Positions 15,655 to 23,875 of a stretch of 64,000 nt of DNA are shown piece by piece. A program made the position numbers and the translations under genes. Position 1 is the stretch's first letter. Each line of letters opens with the position of its first letter. Location of the stretch: assembly GCF_007859315.1 (NCBI RefSeq), contig NZ_VOHA01000016.1, positions 1-64,000 on the forward strand. The letters run 5' to 3'. The notes under the pieces are model-generated. The model made no database searches, was not told the DNA's origin, and saw only the letters and a list, made by a program, of their open reading frames with translations. This DNA is from Reyranella sp. CPCC 100927. GTDB taxonomy: Bacteria > Pseudomonadota > Alphaproteobacteria > Reyranellales > Reyranellaceae.

Positions 15655-16710
15655 TCACGCGGCCTCAAGCGTGAGGAACGAACCGGTGAAGCCCGGTCCC
15701 AATGCCGACATCAGATTGCGGCCGCGCAGGCCGCGTCGCAGCATGCGGTCGAGCACGAACATCACCGTCGCCGCCGACATGTTGCCGTAGTCGCGCAGCA
15801 CGGCGCGGGCATCGACCATGCCGCCGGTCTGCAACCCGAATACTTCTTCCAGGGCGTCGATCACCTTGGCGCCGCCGGGATGGGCGATGAAGCCGTCGAT
15901 GTCGGCAAGGCCAAGGCCGTGCCGGGCCAGGTAGTCGCACGCCGCCGGCCGCACCTTGTCGCGTACCAATGCCGGGATATCGCGCGAGAACAGGACCGTG
16001 AGACCATCCTCGGCCACGTCCCAGCCCATCACGTCGAGCGTTCCGGGCCACCGCCGTTCGCCCGCGTGGAGTATCGCCGGATTATCGTTGGCGATCGTCT
16101 GGGCGCGCACGACGGCCGCCGCGGCGCCATCGCCAAACAGCGCCGTGGCAATGATGTTGGCCTTGCGCCGATCACCGCTGCGGAAGGTCAGCGTGCACAG
16201 CTCGACGACCAGGAACAGGACGTTGGTGCCCGGCTCGGCGCGCGCCAGCCTGGCCGCCGCGCCCAGCCCCGTCACACCGCCGGCGCAGCCCAAACCGAAA
16301 ATCGGCAGCCTTCCGACTGTTTCGCGAAACGGCAGGCGTTCCATCAGCAGGGCGTCGAGACTGGGCGTGGCAACGCCGGTCGAGCAGACGGTAACGATCT
16401 GGTCGATGTCGCCAAAGCTCAGGCCGGCGTCGGCAACGGCACGCCGGGCGGCGTCCGCGAGCAGTGCCGGCGCGTGCCGCAGGAAGGCATCATTGCGCGT
16501 CTTCCAGCCGATCGGTCGCTGATACCAATCGAGCGGCTCACACAGATGGCGGTTGTCGATACCGGCGTGCAAAAACGCCGGCAGCAGGCGATCCACGTCA
16601 ACGCCGTTGGCACCGAAGTAGCGACCGGCAGCCTGCATCAGGTCGCGTTGAGGCACGGCATGCGCGGGTGCCGCAGTGGCAAGTGACAGCAGGCGAGCGA
16701 TGGCGGTCAT
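15655..16710 (-). CDS. Type III polyketide synthase (chalcone/alkylresorcinol synthase family)
   Basis: 351 residues, the typical length. These homodimeric enzymes extend an acyl-CoA starter with malonyl-CoA and cyclise it to resorcinols or pyrones. The Cys-His-Asn triad is visible: Cys142 in FGLGCAGGVTGL, His277 in FIAHPGGAKVID and Asn310 in RDYGNMSAATV. The C-terminal loop GRNLMSALGPGFTGSF is also family-typical. The ATG at 16710 has AAGGA six bases upstream. It is the first gene of a minus-strand unit with the TPR and ICMT-type genes, which points to a phenolic or alkylpyrone lipid. The starter unit cannot be predicted by eye. Confidence 0.9.
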   Translation of the reverse strand: MTAIARLLSLATAAPAHAVPQRDLMQAAGRYFGANGVDVDRLLPAFLHAGIDNRHLCEPLDWYQRPIGWKTRNDAFLRHAPALLADAARRAVADAGLSFGDIDQIVTVCSTGVATPSLDALLMERLPFRETVGRLPIFGLGCAGGVTGLGAAARLARAEPGTNVLFLVVELCTLTFRSGDRRKANIIATALFGDGAAAAVVRAQTIANDNPAILHAGERRWPGTLDVMGWDVAEDGLTVLFSRDIPALVRDKVRPAACDYLARHGLGLADIDGFIAHPGGAKVIDALEEVFGLQTGGMVDARAVLRDYGNMSAATVMFVLDRMLRRGLRGRNLMSALGPGFTGSFLTLEAA

Positions 16711-17002
16711 GGGATCCTTGGCCTGTGACTACAGTGTAAGGCTCGGCATTCGATGTCCGATGTTCACGTTGTCGGCATGGATGTTTCCAGCCGGTTACCA
16801 GCGGCTCGACGACTTGTTTCAAGCGGTGAACACTAGGCGGTTTCATTTCTTCCGCTGCCATGGATGAACGCACGAAGATCCCGGCGGATGCCACCGTCCG
16901 GTCCGCCCGCCGGTCGACAGCCGTGTGAAGAACCGTTAGACCGGTTGCGTGTTACTGACCGCAGTATGACGAACGATCGCGTGCCGGGCGCGTGGAGCGG
17001 GT
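16711..17002. promoter_or_regulatory. Divergent promoter region of the polyketide unit and the BTAD regulator
   Basis: 292 bp between two divergent genes with no coding signal. One inverted repeat, AACCG/CGGTT (16931-16935 and 16942-16946), lies 57-72 bp before the start of the BTAD-type regulator and could be an operator. No clear -35/-10 pairs were recognised. The arrangement leaves open that the BTAD protein controls the polyketide genes. Confidence 0.3.
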
Positions 17003-18628
17003 ATGCTGACCATTCGGTTGTTGGGCGAAATGGAAGTGCTGCGGGGGTCCGAGCGGCTGGATCTGCCGCGCTCGCGCAAGACCCGGGCCCTGCTGGCATA
17101 CCTCGCCGTGACCGGGCGGGCGCACCGCCGGGAGCGCCTGTGCGAGCTGCTGTGGAACGTACCCGACGATCCGCGTGGTGCCTTACGGTGGAGCTTGAGC
17201 CGAATTCGCGCGCTGGTGCGCGATTCCGAATCGTCGATCATTCATGCCGACCGTGCCGTCATCCAGTTCAATGCCGACGGCACCACCGTGGACCTGCTGG
17301 CGCTGCGCGCCAGCCTGGACGACATCGACGCGGCGTCCGTGGCGCAGTTGAAGGACGCCGCCGCAGCCTTTCGCGGCGCGTTCCTCGAGGGCCTCGATCT
17401 GCCCGAGTGTCACGAGTTCCGGTCATGGGTCGTGGCTCAGCGCGAAGATGCCCGCGCGCTGCATGCGCGCATCCTGGCAGCGCTTGTCGCCCGCCTGGCG
17501 GACGACGTCGAAAGCGCACTGCCGCATGCCCGCACGCTGGTTCAGATCGATCCGCAGGACGAACAGGCCTGGAGTCGGCTGATCCGGCTTCTAGTCTCCG
17601 CCGGCCGTCAGCAGGAAGCCCGCGAGCAGTATGAGACGGCGGCCCTTGCCCTGAAGCCGGTGGGCGGCCCCAAGGACTCCCTGCTGCAGACCTGGCGTGA
17701 CGTGGGTGGTGTCGTGGCGCCGCCGCGGCCGGCCACCGCGGTTCCGGTACCCGAGGCTCCCGCGCCGGCACCGCCGACATCATCGGTCTATCAGGAAATT
17801 CGTTTCTGCGTGGCCGACGACGGCGTGCGCATCGCCTACGCCACCGCCGGCCAGGGGCCGCCGCTGGTCAAGCCGGCCAACTGGATGACCCATCTGGAAT
17901 ACGACTGGGAGAGCCCGGTCTGGCGGCACTGGATTCGCGAGCTGGCGAGCCATCACCGCCTGGTCCGCTACGACGAGCGCGCCAACGGCCTCTCCGACTG
18001 GGACGTACCGAACCTGACGTTCGACGCCTTCCTGCGCGACCTGGAGGCCGTCGTCGACGCCGCGGGCCTGGAGCGCTTTCCCATCGTCGGTGTCTCGCAA
18101 GGCTGCGCCATTGCCATCGCCTACGCGGTCAAGCACCCCGAACGCGTCAGCAAGCTGGTGCTGTACGGCGGCTATACGCAGGGCTGGGCGCTGCGGGCGC
18201 CCGAGGACGTCGCGCGCCGGCAGGCGATGGGCGTGCTGATGGAGCTGGGCTGGGGCCAGGACAATCCGGCATTCCGACAAGTGTTCACGTCGCTTTTCAT
18301 TCCCGAGGGCAGCGCCGAACAAGTGCAGTGGTTCAACGATCTGCAACGCATGTCGATATCGCCGCGCAATGCCGTGCGACTCAACGACGCTTTCGGCACG
18401 ATCGATGTCCGCCCCCTGCTCTCGCAGGTGCGTACACCGACCTTGGTCCTGCATTGCCGCGACGACAACGTCGCGCCCTTCTCCGAAGGCCGGCTGTTCG
18501 CCGCGACGATACCGCAGGCACGCTTCCTGCCGCTCGATGGCCGCAACCATATCCTGCTGGAGACCGAACCGGCATGGCAGCGATTCGTCGCCGAGGTGCG
18601 CGCCTTTCTCGGCGTCAACGACCTATGA
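17003..18628 (+). CDS. BTAD/SARP-type transcriptional regulator fused to an alpha/beta hydrolase
   Basis: 541 residues in three parts. Residues 1-95 are a winged helix of the SARP/OmpR type (MLTIRLLGEMEVLRGSERL, KTRALLAYLAV, LWNVPDDPRGALRWSLSRIR). About 100-240 is an all-helical bacterial transcriptional activation domain (AFRGAFLEGLDLPECHEF, HARTLVQIDPQDEQAWSRL). After a Pro/Ala linker, about 265-541 is an alpha/beta hydrolase with nucleophile Ser365 in IVGVSQGCAIA, Asp in LHCRDDNVAPF and His in DGRNHILLE. The hydrolase part may bind or cleave a small ester or lactone effector. The start has GGAG upstream. It is divergent from the type III polyketide unit and upstream of a DHA2 exporter. The effector and targets are unknown. 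Confidence 0.85.
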   Translation: MLTIRLLGEMEVLRGSERLDLPRSRKTRALLAYLAVTGRAHRRERLCELLWNVPDDPRGALRWSLSRIRALVRDSESSIIHADRAVIQFNADGTTVDLLALRASLDDIDAASVAQLKDAAAAFRGAFLEGLDLPECHEFRSWVVAQREDARALHARILAALVARLADDVESALPHARTLVQIDPQDEQAWSRLIRLLVSAGRQQEAREQYETAALALKPVGGPKDSLLQTWRDVGGVVAPPRPATAVPVPEAPAPAPPTSSVYQEIRFCVADDGVRIAYATAGQGPPLVKPANWMTHLEYDWESPVWRHWIRELASHHRLVRYDERANGLSDWDVPNLTFDAFLRDLEAVVDAAGLERFPIVGVSQGCAIAIAYAVKHPERVSKLVLYGGYTQGWALRAPEDVARRQAMGVLMELGWGQDNPAFRQVFTSLFIPEGSAEQVQWFNDLQRMSISPRNAVRLNDAFGTIDVRPLLSQVRTPTLVLHCRDDNVAPFSEGRLFAATIPQARFLPLDGRNHILLETEPAWQRFVAEVRAFLGVNDL

Positions 18629-18717
18629 TGCCGGAATAGCAGGCCCACCGCGGGGTTCGTTATCAGCCGGCCGCGCCCGGTGATGACCTTGTTCCTGCAT
18701 GAGATGGCTTTGATGCG

Positions 18718-20244
18718 ATGACATCGCCGCGCACCGAGAGCCATCCGCCGTCGCCCTGGATGCTGTGGGCCGGCTTCGCCGCGATGTGCCTGGGCATGTT
18801 CATGGCGATCCTCGACATCCAGGTCGTCGCCACGTCGCTGCCCAATATCCAGTCGGCGCTGACGATCGCGCCCGACCAGATGAGCTGGATCCAGACCTCG
18901 TACCTGATCGCCGAGGTGATCGCGATCCCGCTGACCGGCTGGCTGACGCGCGTGCTGGGCATGCGCGGCCTTTTCGTGGTCGCCGTAACGATCTTCACCT
19001 TGGCGTCCGTGGGCTGTGCCGCCAGCACCGGCTTCGGTGCCCTGGTGGCGTGGCGGGTCGTGCAAGGCTTCGCCGGCGGCACGCTGATCCCGGCCGTGTT
19101 CTCCGCCGTGTTCCTGCTGTTTCCGGCCCGCGGCCAGGCGCTGGCGACGACCATCGCCGGCGTGATCGCGGTCCTGGCGCCGACACTGGGTCCGGTCGTC
19201 GGCGGTTGGATCACCGAGACTTATTCCTGGCACTGGCTGTTCCTGATCAACGTCGTGCCCGGCGTGATCGCCACGCTGGTGGGCGGCACCCTGCTGCCAC
19301 GGCAGCGCGTCGATCGCGACCATGTCCGCACGCTGGATGGGGTGTCGCTGATCCTGATGGCCGTGGCGCTCGGCACCCTGGAGATCGCCCTCAAGGAAGC
19401 GCCGTCACGCGGCTGGACGTCGCCGCTGGTGCTGGGCCTGTTGCTGCTGTTCGCTGCGACGGGCACGTCGTTCGTACGCCGCACACTGCGGAGTCACCGT
19501 CCGGTGGTTGACCTGCGCGCGCTGGCTGATCGCGATTTCGCCATCGGCTGCTGGCTCAGCTTCATGCTGGGGGTGGGGCTCTACGGCTCGGTCTACCTGA
19601 TGCCGGTCTTTCTCGGTTTCGTGCGCCAGCACGGTCCGCTGCGCATCGGCGAAATCATGCTGGTGACCGGCATCCTGCAATTGCTGACCGCACCCTTGGC
19701 TGTCGCGCTGGAGCGGCGCATCGACGCGCGGTGGCTGACCGCGGCGGGCTTCACCCTGTTTGCCGTGGGGCTTGGCATGAGCTGCTTCCAGACCTGGGAA
19801 ACCGACTTCGACGAGATGTTCTGGCCCCAGGTCGTGCGCGGCAGCGCCATCATGCTGTGCCTGCTGCCGCCAACCCGCCTGGCGCTCGGCCATCTGCCGC
19901 CGGCACGGGTGCCCGACGCCAGTGGGCTGTTTAACCTGATGCGCAACCTGGGCGGCGCCATCGGCCTGGCCCTGATCGACACGGTGCTCTACGGCCGGGC
20001 GCCCGTCCATGCCGAGCGAATACTGGCCCGTCTGGCCGCGGGCGATCTCGAGACCGCCCACAGCATCGGACTGCCAGCCATGCCGGGCACTGCCATGAAC
20101 ATGGTGCAGCCGCTGATCGAGCGGGCGGGTTTCGTGACGGCTGCCAACGAAGCCTGGGCCATGCTGGCGGCCTTCACCATCGCCGGCGTGGTGGCCCTGC
20201 CATTCGCACGCCAGCGCTCTGTCGCCCCAATAACACAAAAATAA
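18718..20244 (+). CDS. MFS multidrug exporter, DHA2 (EmrB/QacA) family
   Basis: 508 residues with 14 predicted membrane helices. Motifs are LDIQVVATSLPNIQSAL (the DHA2 motif D1 region), QTSYLIAEVIAIPLTGWL, and motif C in IAVLAPTLGPVVGGWITE. This is a proton-driven drug or metabolite exporter of the inner membrane. Helix 14 ends close to the C-terminus (PFARQRSVAPITQK). No HlyD partner is adjacent, so it may work alone. It lies 89 bp downstream of the BTAD-hydrolase gene on the same strand and may be its target. The second DHA2 exporter, at 54970, does have an EmrA partner. Confidence 0.85.
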   Translation: MTSPRTESHPPSPWMLWAGFAAMCLGMFMAILDIQVVATSLPNIQSALTIAPDQMSWIQTSYLIAEVIAIPLTGWLTRVLGMRGLFVVAVTIFTLASVGCAASTGFGALVAWRVVQGFAGGTLIPAVFSAVFLLFPARGQALATTIAGVIAVLAPTLGPVVGGWITETYSWHWLFLINVVPGVIATLVGGTLLPRQRVDRDHVRTLDGVSLILMAVALGTLEIALKEAPSRGWTSPLVLGLLLLFAATGTSFVRRTLRSHRPVVDLRALADRDFAIGCWLSFMLGVGLYGSVYLMPVFLGFVRQHGPLRIGEIMLVTGILQLLTAPLAVALERRIDARWLTAAGFTLFAVGLGMSCFQTWETDFDEMFWPQVVRGSAIMLCLLPPTRLALGHLPPARVPDASGLFNLMRNLGGAIGLALIDTVLYGRAPVHAERILARLAAGDLETAHSIGLPAMPGTAMNMVQPLIERAGFVTAANEAWAMLAAFTIAGVVALPFARQRSVAPITQK

Positions 20245-20308
20245 TATGTTATATTAACAAAAATCTCTCGCGAAATTCGGTAAATTCTCTATTTTACAGT
20301 TCGCGAGA
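20242..20308 (+). promoter_or_regulatory. AT-rich promoter with paired palindromes before the YeeE gene
   Basis: A sharp AT-rich patch includes TAATATGTTATATTA at about 20242-20257, an imperfect palindrome and likely -10 region. It is followed by TCTCGCGAA (20266-20274) and its inverted copy TTCGCGAGA (20300-20308). Each half contains the palindrome TCGCGA, so two regulator dimers could bind. The right copy overlaps the ribosome-binding region of the TTG start at 20315, which would allow direct repression. Confidence 0.45.
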
Positions 20309-20314
20309 TAAAAA

Positions 20315-21442
20315 TTGAGCGCGACCGTGGCCGATCTCGACCCCAGAACCATCCTTTTGCTCGGTGGCCTTGCCATCGGCGTGGCTTTCGGCGCCATCGC
20401 CCGATGGTCGGCGTTCTGCGTGCGCGGTGCGGTCGAGGACATGATCGCAACGCCTGACGCGCCCCGCCTGCGCGGCTACCTGCTGGCGGCCGCCGTCGCC
20501 GTCCTCGGCACCCAGGCGCTGGTCGCGCTGGGGCTGCTCGACCTGAGCAAGGCGCTATACATGCCGTCGCTGCTGCCGCTGGGCGGCGTGGTCCTGGGCG
20601 GTCTTGCGTTCGGCGTCGGCATGGTGCTGGCGGGCGGCTGCGGCGCACGGCTGCTGGTGCTGGCGGCCGGCGGCAACCTGCGTTCGCTGGTCACGCTGAT
20701 GGTGCTGGCGATCGCCGCCTACGCTACCTTGCGCGGGCTCTTCGCCCTGCCGCGCCAGGCCTTCAGCGGCGCCACGGGTGTCGAACTCAAGGCCCTGGGG
20801 CTGGCCGACCAGAGTCTGGCGGCGCTGCCGGCCAGGATCTGGGGCGCCTCGTCGGACTGGGCGCGCGGCCTGGTCGTCGCGGCGCTGACCTTGCCGGCGC
20901 TGGCCTATGTGTTCCGCCGCCGCGTGGCGCCGCGCCACCTGATCGGCGGCGCGCTGATCGGTTTGCTGGTGCCGGCGGGATTTGCCGTCACTGGCATCCT
21001 CGCCGTCGACGAGTTCAACCCGACACCGGCCGAGAGCATCACGGTCACAGGTCCGCTGGCGCAGACCTTGATCTACGGACTGACCTACACCGGCGCCACG
21101 ATGGATTTCGCGATCGCCTGGGTGCTGGGCATTCCGGTCGGCGCGGCACTGGTCGCGCTGCTGCGGCGCGAGGCGCGCCTGGAAGGCTTCGAGGGCGCCA
21201 ACCACACGCGGCGCTATCTGGTGGGCGGTGCCCTGATGGGCGTCGGCGGCGTGCTGTCGATCGGCTGCACCATCGGCCAGGGCCTGACCGGCGTCTCGAC
21301 CCTGTCGATCGGCTCGCTGCTGGCCATCGCGTCGATCTTCGTCGGCGCCGTGCTGGCGATGCGCTGGCGCCAGATCGTGGCCGTGGCGCGGCAGCGCATC
21401 GGCGGACAGCCCGGCACGGTGGGCGCCGTATCACACTCCTGA
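20315..21442 (+). CDS. YeeE/YedE-family (TsuA-like) thiosulfate/sulfur transporter
   Basis: 375 residues, an integral membrane protein with about nine or ten helices. It has the two conserved Cys-containing family motifs, GMVLAGGCGARLL and SIGCTIGQGLTG, which relay thiosulfate in TsuA. It has the full two-repeat length, unlike half-size DUF395 proteins. The start is TTG at 20315; a GTG three codons on is an alternative. No TusA-like or rhodanese gene is adjacent; the next gene, on the other strand, is an OsmC-family thiol-peroxidase-like gene. A strong terminator follows at 21496. Confidence 0.8.
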   Translation: MSATVADLDPRTILLLGGLAIGVAFGAIARWSAFCVRGAVEDMIATPDAPRLRGYLLAAAVAVLGTQALVALGLLDLSKALYMPSLLPLGGVVLGGLAFGVGMVLAGGCGARLLVLAAGGNLRSLVTLMVLAIAAYATLRGLFALPRQAFSGATGVELKALGLADQSLAALPARIWGASSDWARGLVVAALTLPALAYVFRRRVAPRHLIGGALIGLLVPAGFAVTGILAVDEFNPTPAESITVTGPLAQTLIYGLTYTGATMDFAIAWVLGIPVGAALVALLRREARLEGFEGANHTRRYLVGGALMGVGGVLSIGCTIGQGLTGVSTLSIGSLLAIASIFVGAVLAMRWRQIVAVARQRIGGQPGTVGAVSHS

Positions 21443-21495
21443 GTTCGACACCGTCCGCTGACAACACACAACGGCCAGCGGGCGGCCTCCCCGAC

Positions 21496-21528
21496 GGGCG
21501 CTCCGGGTGACCGGAGCGCCCGTTTCTT
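21496..21528 (+). terminator. Rho-independent terminator after the YeeE gene
   Basis: An 11-bp perfect GC stem, GGGCGCTCCGG (21496-21506) and CCGGAGCGCCC (21511-21521), has a GTGA tetraloop and is followed by GTTTCTT. It lies 54 bp after the YeeE stop and ends at the convergent OsmC stop. Confidence 0.75.
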
Positions 21529-22027
21529 ATGCCGTCAGCGCCAGCGACGGCGGGTTCTTCAGGGTCTGGTAGATCACGCAGTAGCGCTCGGTGAGCTTGT
21601 AGAGCGTCGTGAGCTGCTCGGCCGTGGCATCGGTGTCGAGATCGAACGACAACCGGATATCGCGGAAACCAACAGGGGCTGCCTTGTCGACGGCGAGCGT
21701 GCCGCGGAAGTCGAGATCGCCTTCGGCGCGCACGGTGCCCTGGCGGATGGCAACGCCCAGCGATGTGGCCACCGCTTTCAGGGTGACACCGGCGCACGCC
21801 ACCAACGCCTCCAGCAGCATGTCGCCGGAACAGGCCTGCGAGCCGTCGCCGCCGGTGGCCGGATGCAGGCCGGCCTCGACCAGGGCCCGCCCGGTATCGA
21901 CCTTGCAGGCGATGCTTGACGAATCGAGACTGCCGCTGGCGCGCAGCGTAATGGTCGCCGCGTCGGGCGCCTGTCGATACTTCTCCTTGAGCGGCGCCTG
22001 GATGGCGCGCAGTTGTTCGAGGTCCAT
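21527..22027 (-). CDS. OsmC-family protein
   Basis: 166 residues. OsmC/Ohr proteins reduce organic peroxides with a pair of cysteines. Both expected Cys are visible: GSQACSGDMLLEALVACAGVTL holds the two in the usual helix arrangement, and another Cys is in SIACKVDTG. The C-terminal TTLYKLTERYCVIYQTL carries the Cys seen in the YhfA/OsmC-like branch. The ATG at 22027 has GGGAG upstream; an earlier start would add 16 unlikely residues. It is transcribed towards the sulfur transporter. The substrate is not known; it may be a thiol-dependent peroxidase or a sulfur-carrier-like protein. Confidence 0.8.
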   Translation of the reverse strand: MDLEQLRAIQAPLKEKYRQAPDAATITLRASGSLDSSSIACKVDTGRALVEAGLHPATGGDGSQACSGDMLLEALVACAGVTLKAVATSLGVAIRQGTVRAEGDLDFRGTLAVDKAAPVGFRDIRLSFDLDTDATAEQLTTLYKLTERYCVIYQTLKNPPSLALTA

Positions 22028-22129
22028 GGCCTGCTCCCGTGCTTCCGCGCTGCGGCTGGTGCGATTCCAATCCACGCCAGCATGGCGCCGTTTGCGCTAG
22101 AGTGGAACCCACAATGGGAGGAACCACCG

Positions 22130-23113
22130 GTGACACTGCTTGCTTCACCTGTTCCGGGCATCACGCTCAAGACCGTCAGCGCCAACGGCATCACCATGCG
22201 CTATGCCGAAGCCGGCAGTGGACCGCTGGTGCTGTTCTGCCACGGCTGGCCGGAGAGCTGGTATTCGTGGCGTCACCAAATCAAGCACTTGAGCGCCGCC
22301 GGCTTCCGCTGCGTGGCGCCCGACATGCGCGGCTATGGTGGCACCGACGCGCCAGCCGAGATCGAGCACTACACGATCTTGCATATCGTGGGCGACATGG
22401 TCGAGCTGGTGAAGCAGCTGGGCGAGACGCAGGCGGTGATCGTCGGCCACGACTGGGGCGCACCGGCGGCATGGAACAGTGCCATGCTGCGGCCCGACGT
22501 CTTTCGCGCCGTCGTCGGCATGAGCGTGCCGTGGGCGCCGTCGGGCTATGTCGACCTGCTGTCGGCGCTGGCCAAGATCGGCATCACCAACTTCTACATC
22601 CAGTACTTCCAGAAGCCCGGTGTCGCCGAAGCCGAGCTCGAGCGCGACGTGCGCACCGCGCTACGGCGCATCTACTACACCGCCAGCGGCGAGATGAAGG
22701 AGCGCGGCAAGGGTTTCGCGCAGCTGCCCGAAGGCGGCGGCCTGCTCGACAACACGGTCGATCCGCCGTCGCTGCCGTCGTGGCTCAGCGATGCCGAACT
22801 TGACTACTACACGGCGCAGTTCACCCGCACCGGCTTCCGCGGCGGCCTGAACTGGTATCGCAACCTGACGCGCAGCTGGTCGCTGTTCGGCCCCTGGCGC
22901 GGGGTGCCGATCCGCCAGCCCTCGATGTTCATCGCCGGCAGCCGCGATGGCGTGCTGCGCTTTCCGGCATCACAGTCCCAGCTGGATGCCTACCCGCAGA
23001 CGCTGCCCGGCCTGCGCGGCAGCCACATCATCGACGGCGCCGGCCACTGGATCCAGGGCGAGCGGCCCGAGGCGGTGAACACGCTGCTGCTGGACTTCCT
23101 GAAAGGTCTGTAG
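22130..23113 (+). CDS. Epoxide hydrolase-type alpha/beta hydrolase
   Basis: 327 residues from a GTG start at 22130 with GGGAGGAA upstream (the frame stays open further upstream but without a ribosome site). Motifs are the oxyanion-hole CHGWPESWYSW, the nucleophile Asp108 in VIVGHDWGAPAAW, the cap-domain Tyr residues (YIQYFQKPG, GGLNWYRN), Asp in AGSRDGVLRF and His in GAGHWIQGERP. This is the soluble epoxide hydrolase pattern: Asp nucleophile and cap tyrosines activating an epoxide. The substrate is unknown. It converges with the HAD gene with only 4 bp between stops. Confidence 0.88.
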   Translation: MTLLASPVPGITLKTVSANGITMRYAEAGSGPLVLFCHGWPESWYSWRHQIKHLSAAGFRCVAPDMRGYGGTDAPAEIEHYTILHIVGDMVELVKQLGETQAVIVGHDWGAPAAWNSAMLRPDVFRAVVGMSVPWAPSGYVDLLSALAKIGITNFYIQYFQKPGVAEAELERDVRTALRRIYYTASGEMKERGKGFAQLPEGGGLLDNTVDPPSLPSWLSDAELDYYTAQFTRTGFRGGLNWYRNLTRSWSLFGPWRGVPIRQPSMFIAGSRDGVLRFPASQSQLDAYPQTLPGLRGSHIIDGAGHWIQGERPEAVNTLLLDFLKGL

Positions 23114-23117
23114 CGCC

Positions 23118-23741
23118 TCACAACCGCACCACCGTCAGCAACGGCTCGATCGCGCGCGACGTGATCATCGCGGCCGGTGCGCCCTGAGGCGCCGGCAGGC
23201 CGATGCGGTTGTGCCAATAGGTGTCGAGCCCAACGGCGGCGGCGCCGAACAGGTCGTAACCGGAACCGGCGACGAACAGCGCATCGCGGGCATCGACGCC
23301 GAGTTCATCCAGCGCCATCCGATACGGTCGCGGATCGGGCTTGTAGAAGCCGGCGCGCTCGGCCGTGACCACGACATCGAACGGCACGCCCACCTGCTCG
23401 GCAGCGACATGCCCGAGGCGCTCTGAGCAGTTGGTGACCACCGCAAGCTGATGCGTTGCCCGCAGTGTGGTCAACGTGTCCTGTACGCCGGACCACGGCA
23501 CCAGCGATGTCCAGTGCCGCTCAAGCTGCACCACGGCACCCGGATCGACGTTCGCATCCGCCGCCGCTTCGGCGACCAGCGTTTCATACGGACGATAAGC
23601 CCCGCAGGCGTACGTGCGACGCAGATAGGCAGCACGCCAGCGACGACCGATCTCGCTACTGCCGGCAGCAGCGTCCCATAACGACCAGGAATCGAGCACG
23701 GCCGTCAGGAGGTCAAACAGGACTGCACGATATCGCGTCAT
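23118..23741 (-). CDS. HAD-superfamily hydrolase, 2-haloacid dehalogenase (type II)-like
   Basis: 207 residues. Motif I is FDLLTAVLD with the first catalytic Asp but without the second Asp of phosphatase members, as in L-2-haloacid dehalogenases. Motif II is VVTNCSERLG, Lys of motif III is in GFYKPDPRPYRMAL, and motif IV is VAGSGYDLFGAAAVGLDTYWHNR. The Tyr-rich middle (YLRRTYACGAYRPYETLV) also fits that group. The ATG at 23741 has AAGGG upstream. It may act on a haloacid or a phosphorylated small molecule; neighbouring genes do not settle this. Confidence 0.8.
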   Translation of the reverse strand: MTRYRAVLFDLLTAVLDSWSLWDAAAGSSEIGRRWRAAYLRRTYACGAYRPYETLVAEAAADANVDPGAVVQLERHWTSLVPWSGVQDTLTTLRATHQLAVVTNCSERLGHVAAEQVGVPFDVVVTAERAGFYKPDPRPYRMALDELGVDARDALFVAGSGYDLFGAAAVGLDTYWHNRIGLPAPQGAPAAMITSRAIEPLLTVVRL

Positions 23742-23875
23742 GAAGCGCACCCTTCGCAAATCATCCGCATAGTTCGTTCGCACACGTGCAACTTCGCATG
23801 ATTTTTGCCTGCGCGTCGGCGCGGTTTCTGCAAGGATCGCCGCGCGACAATCGACTGCCTGTGGGAGGGGAGTTC

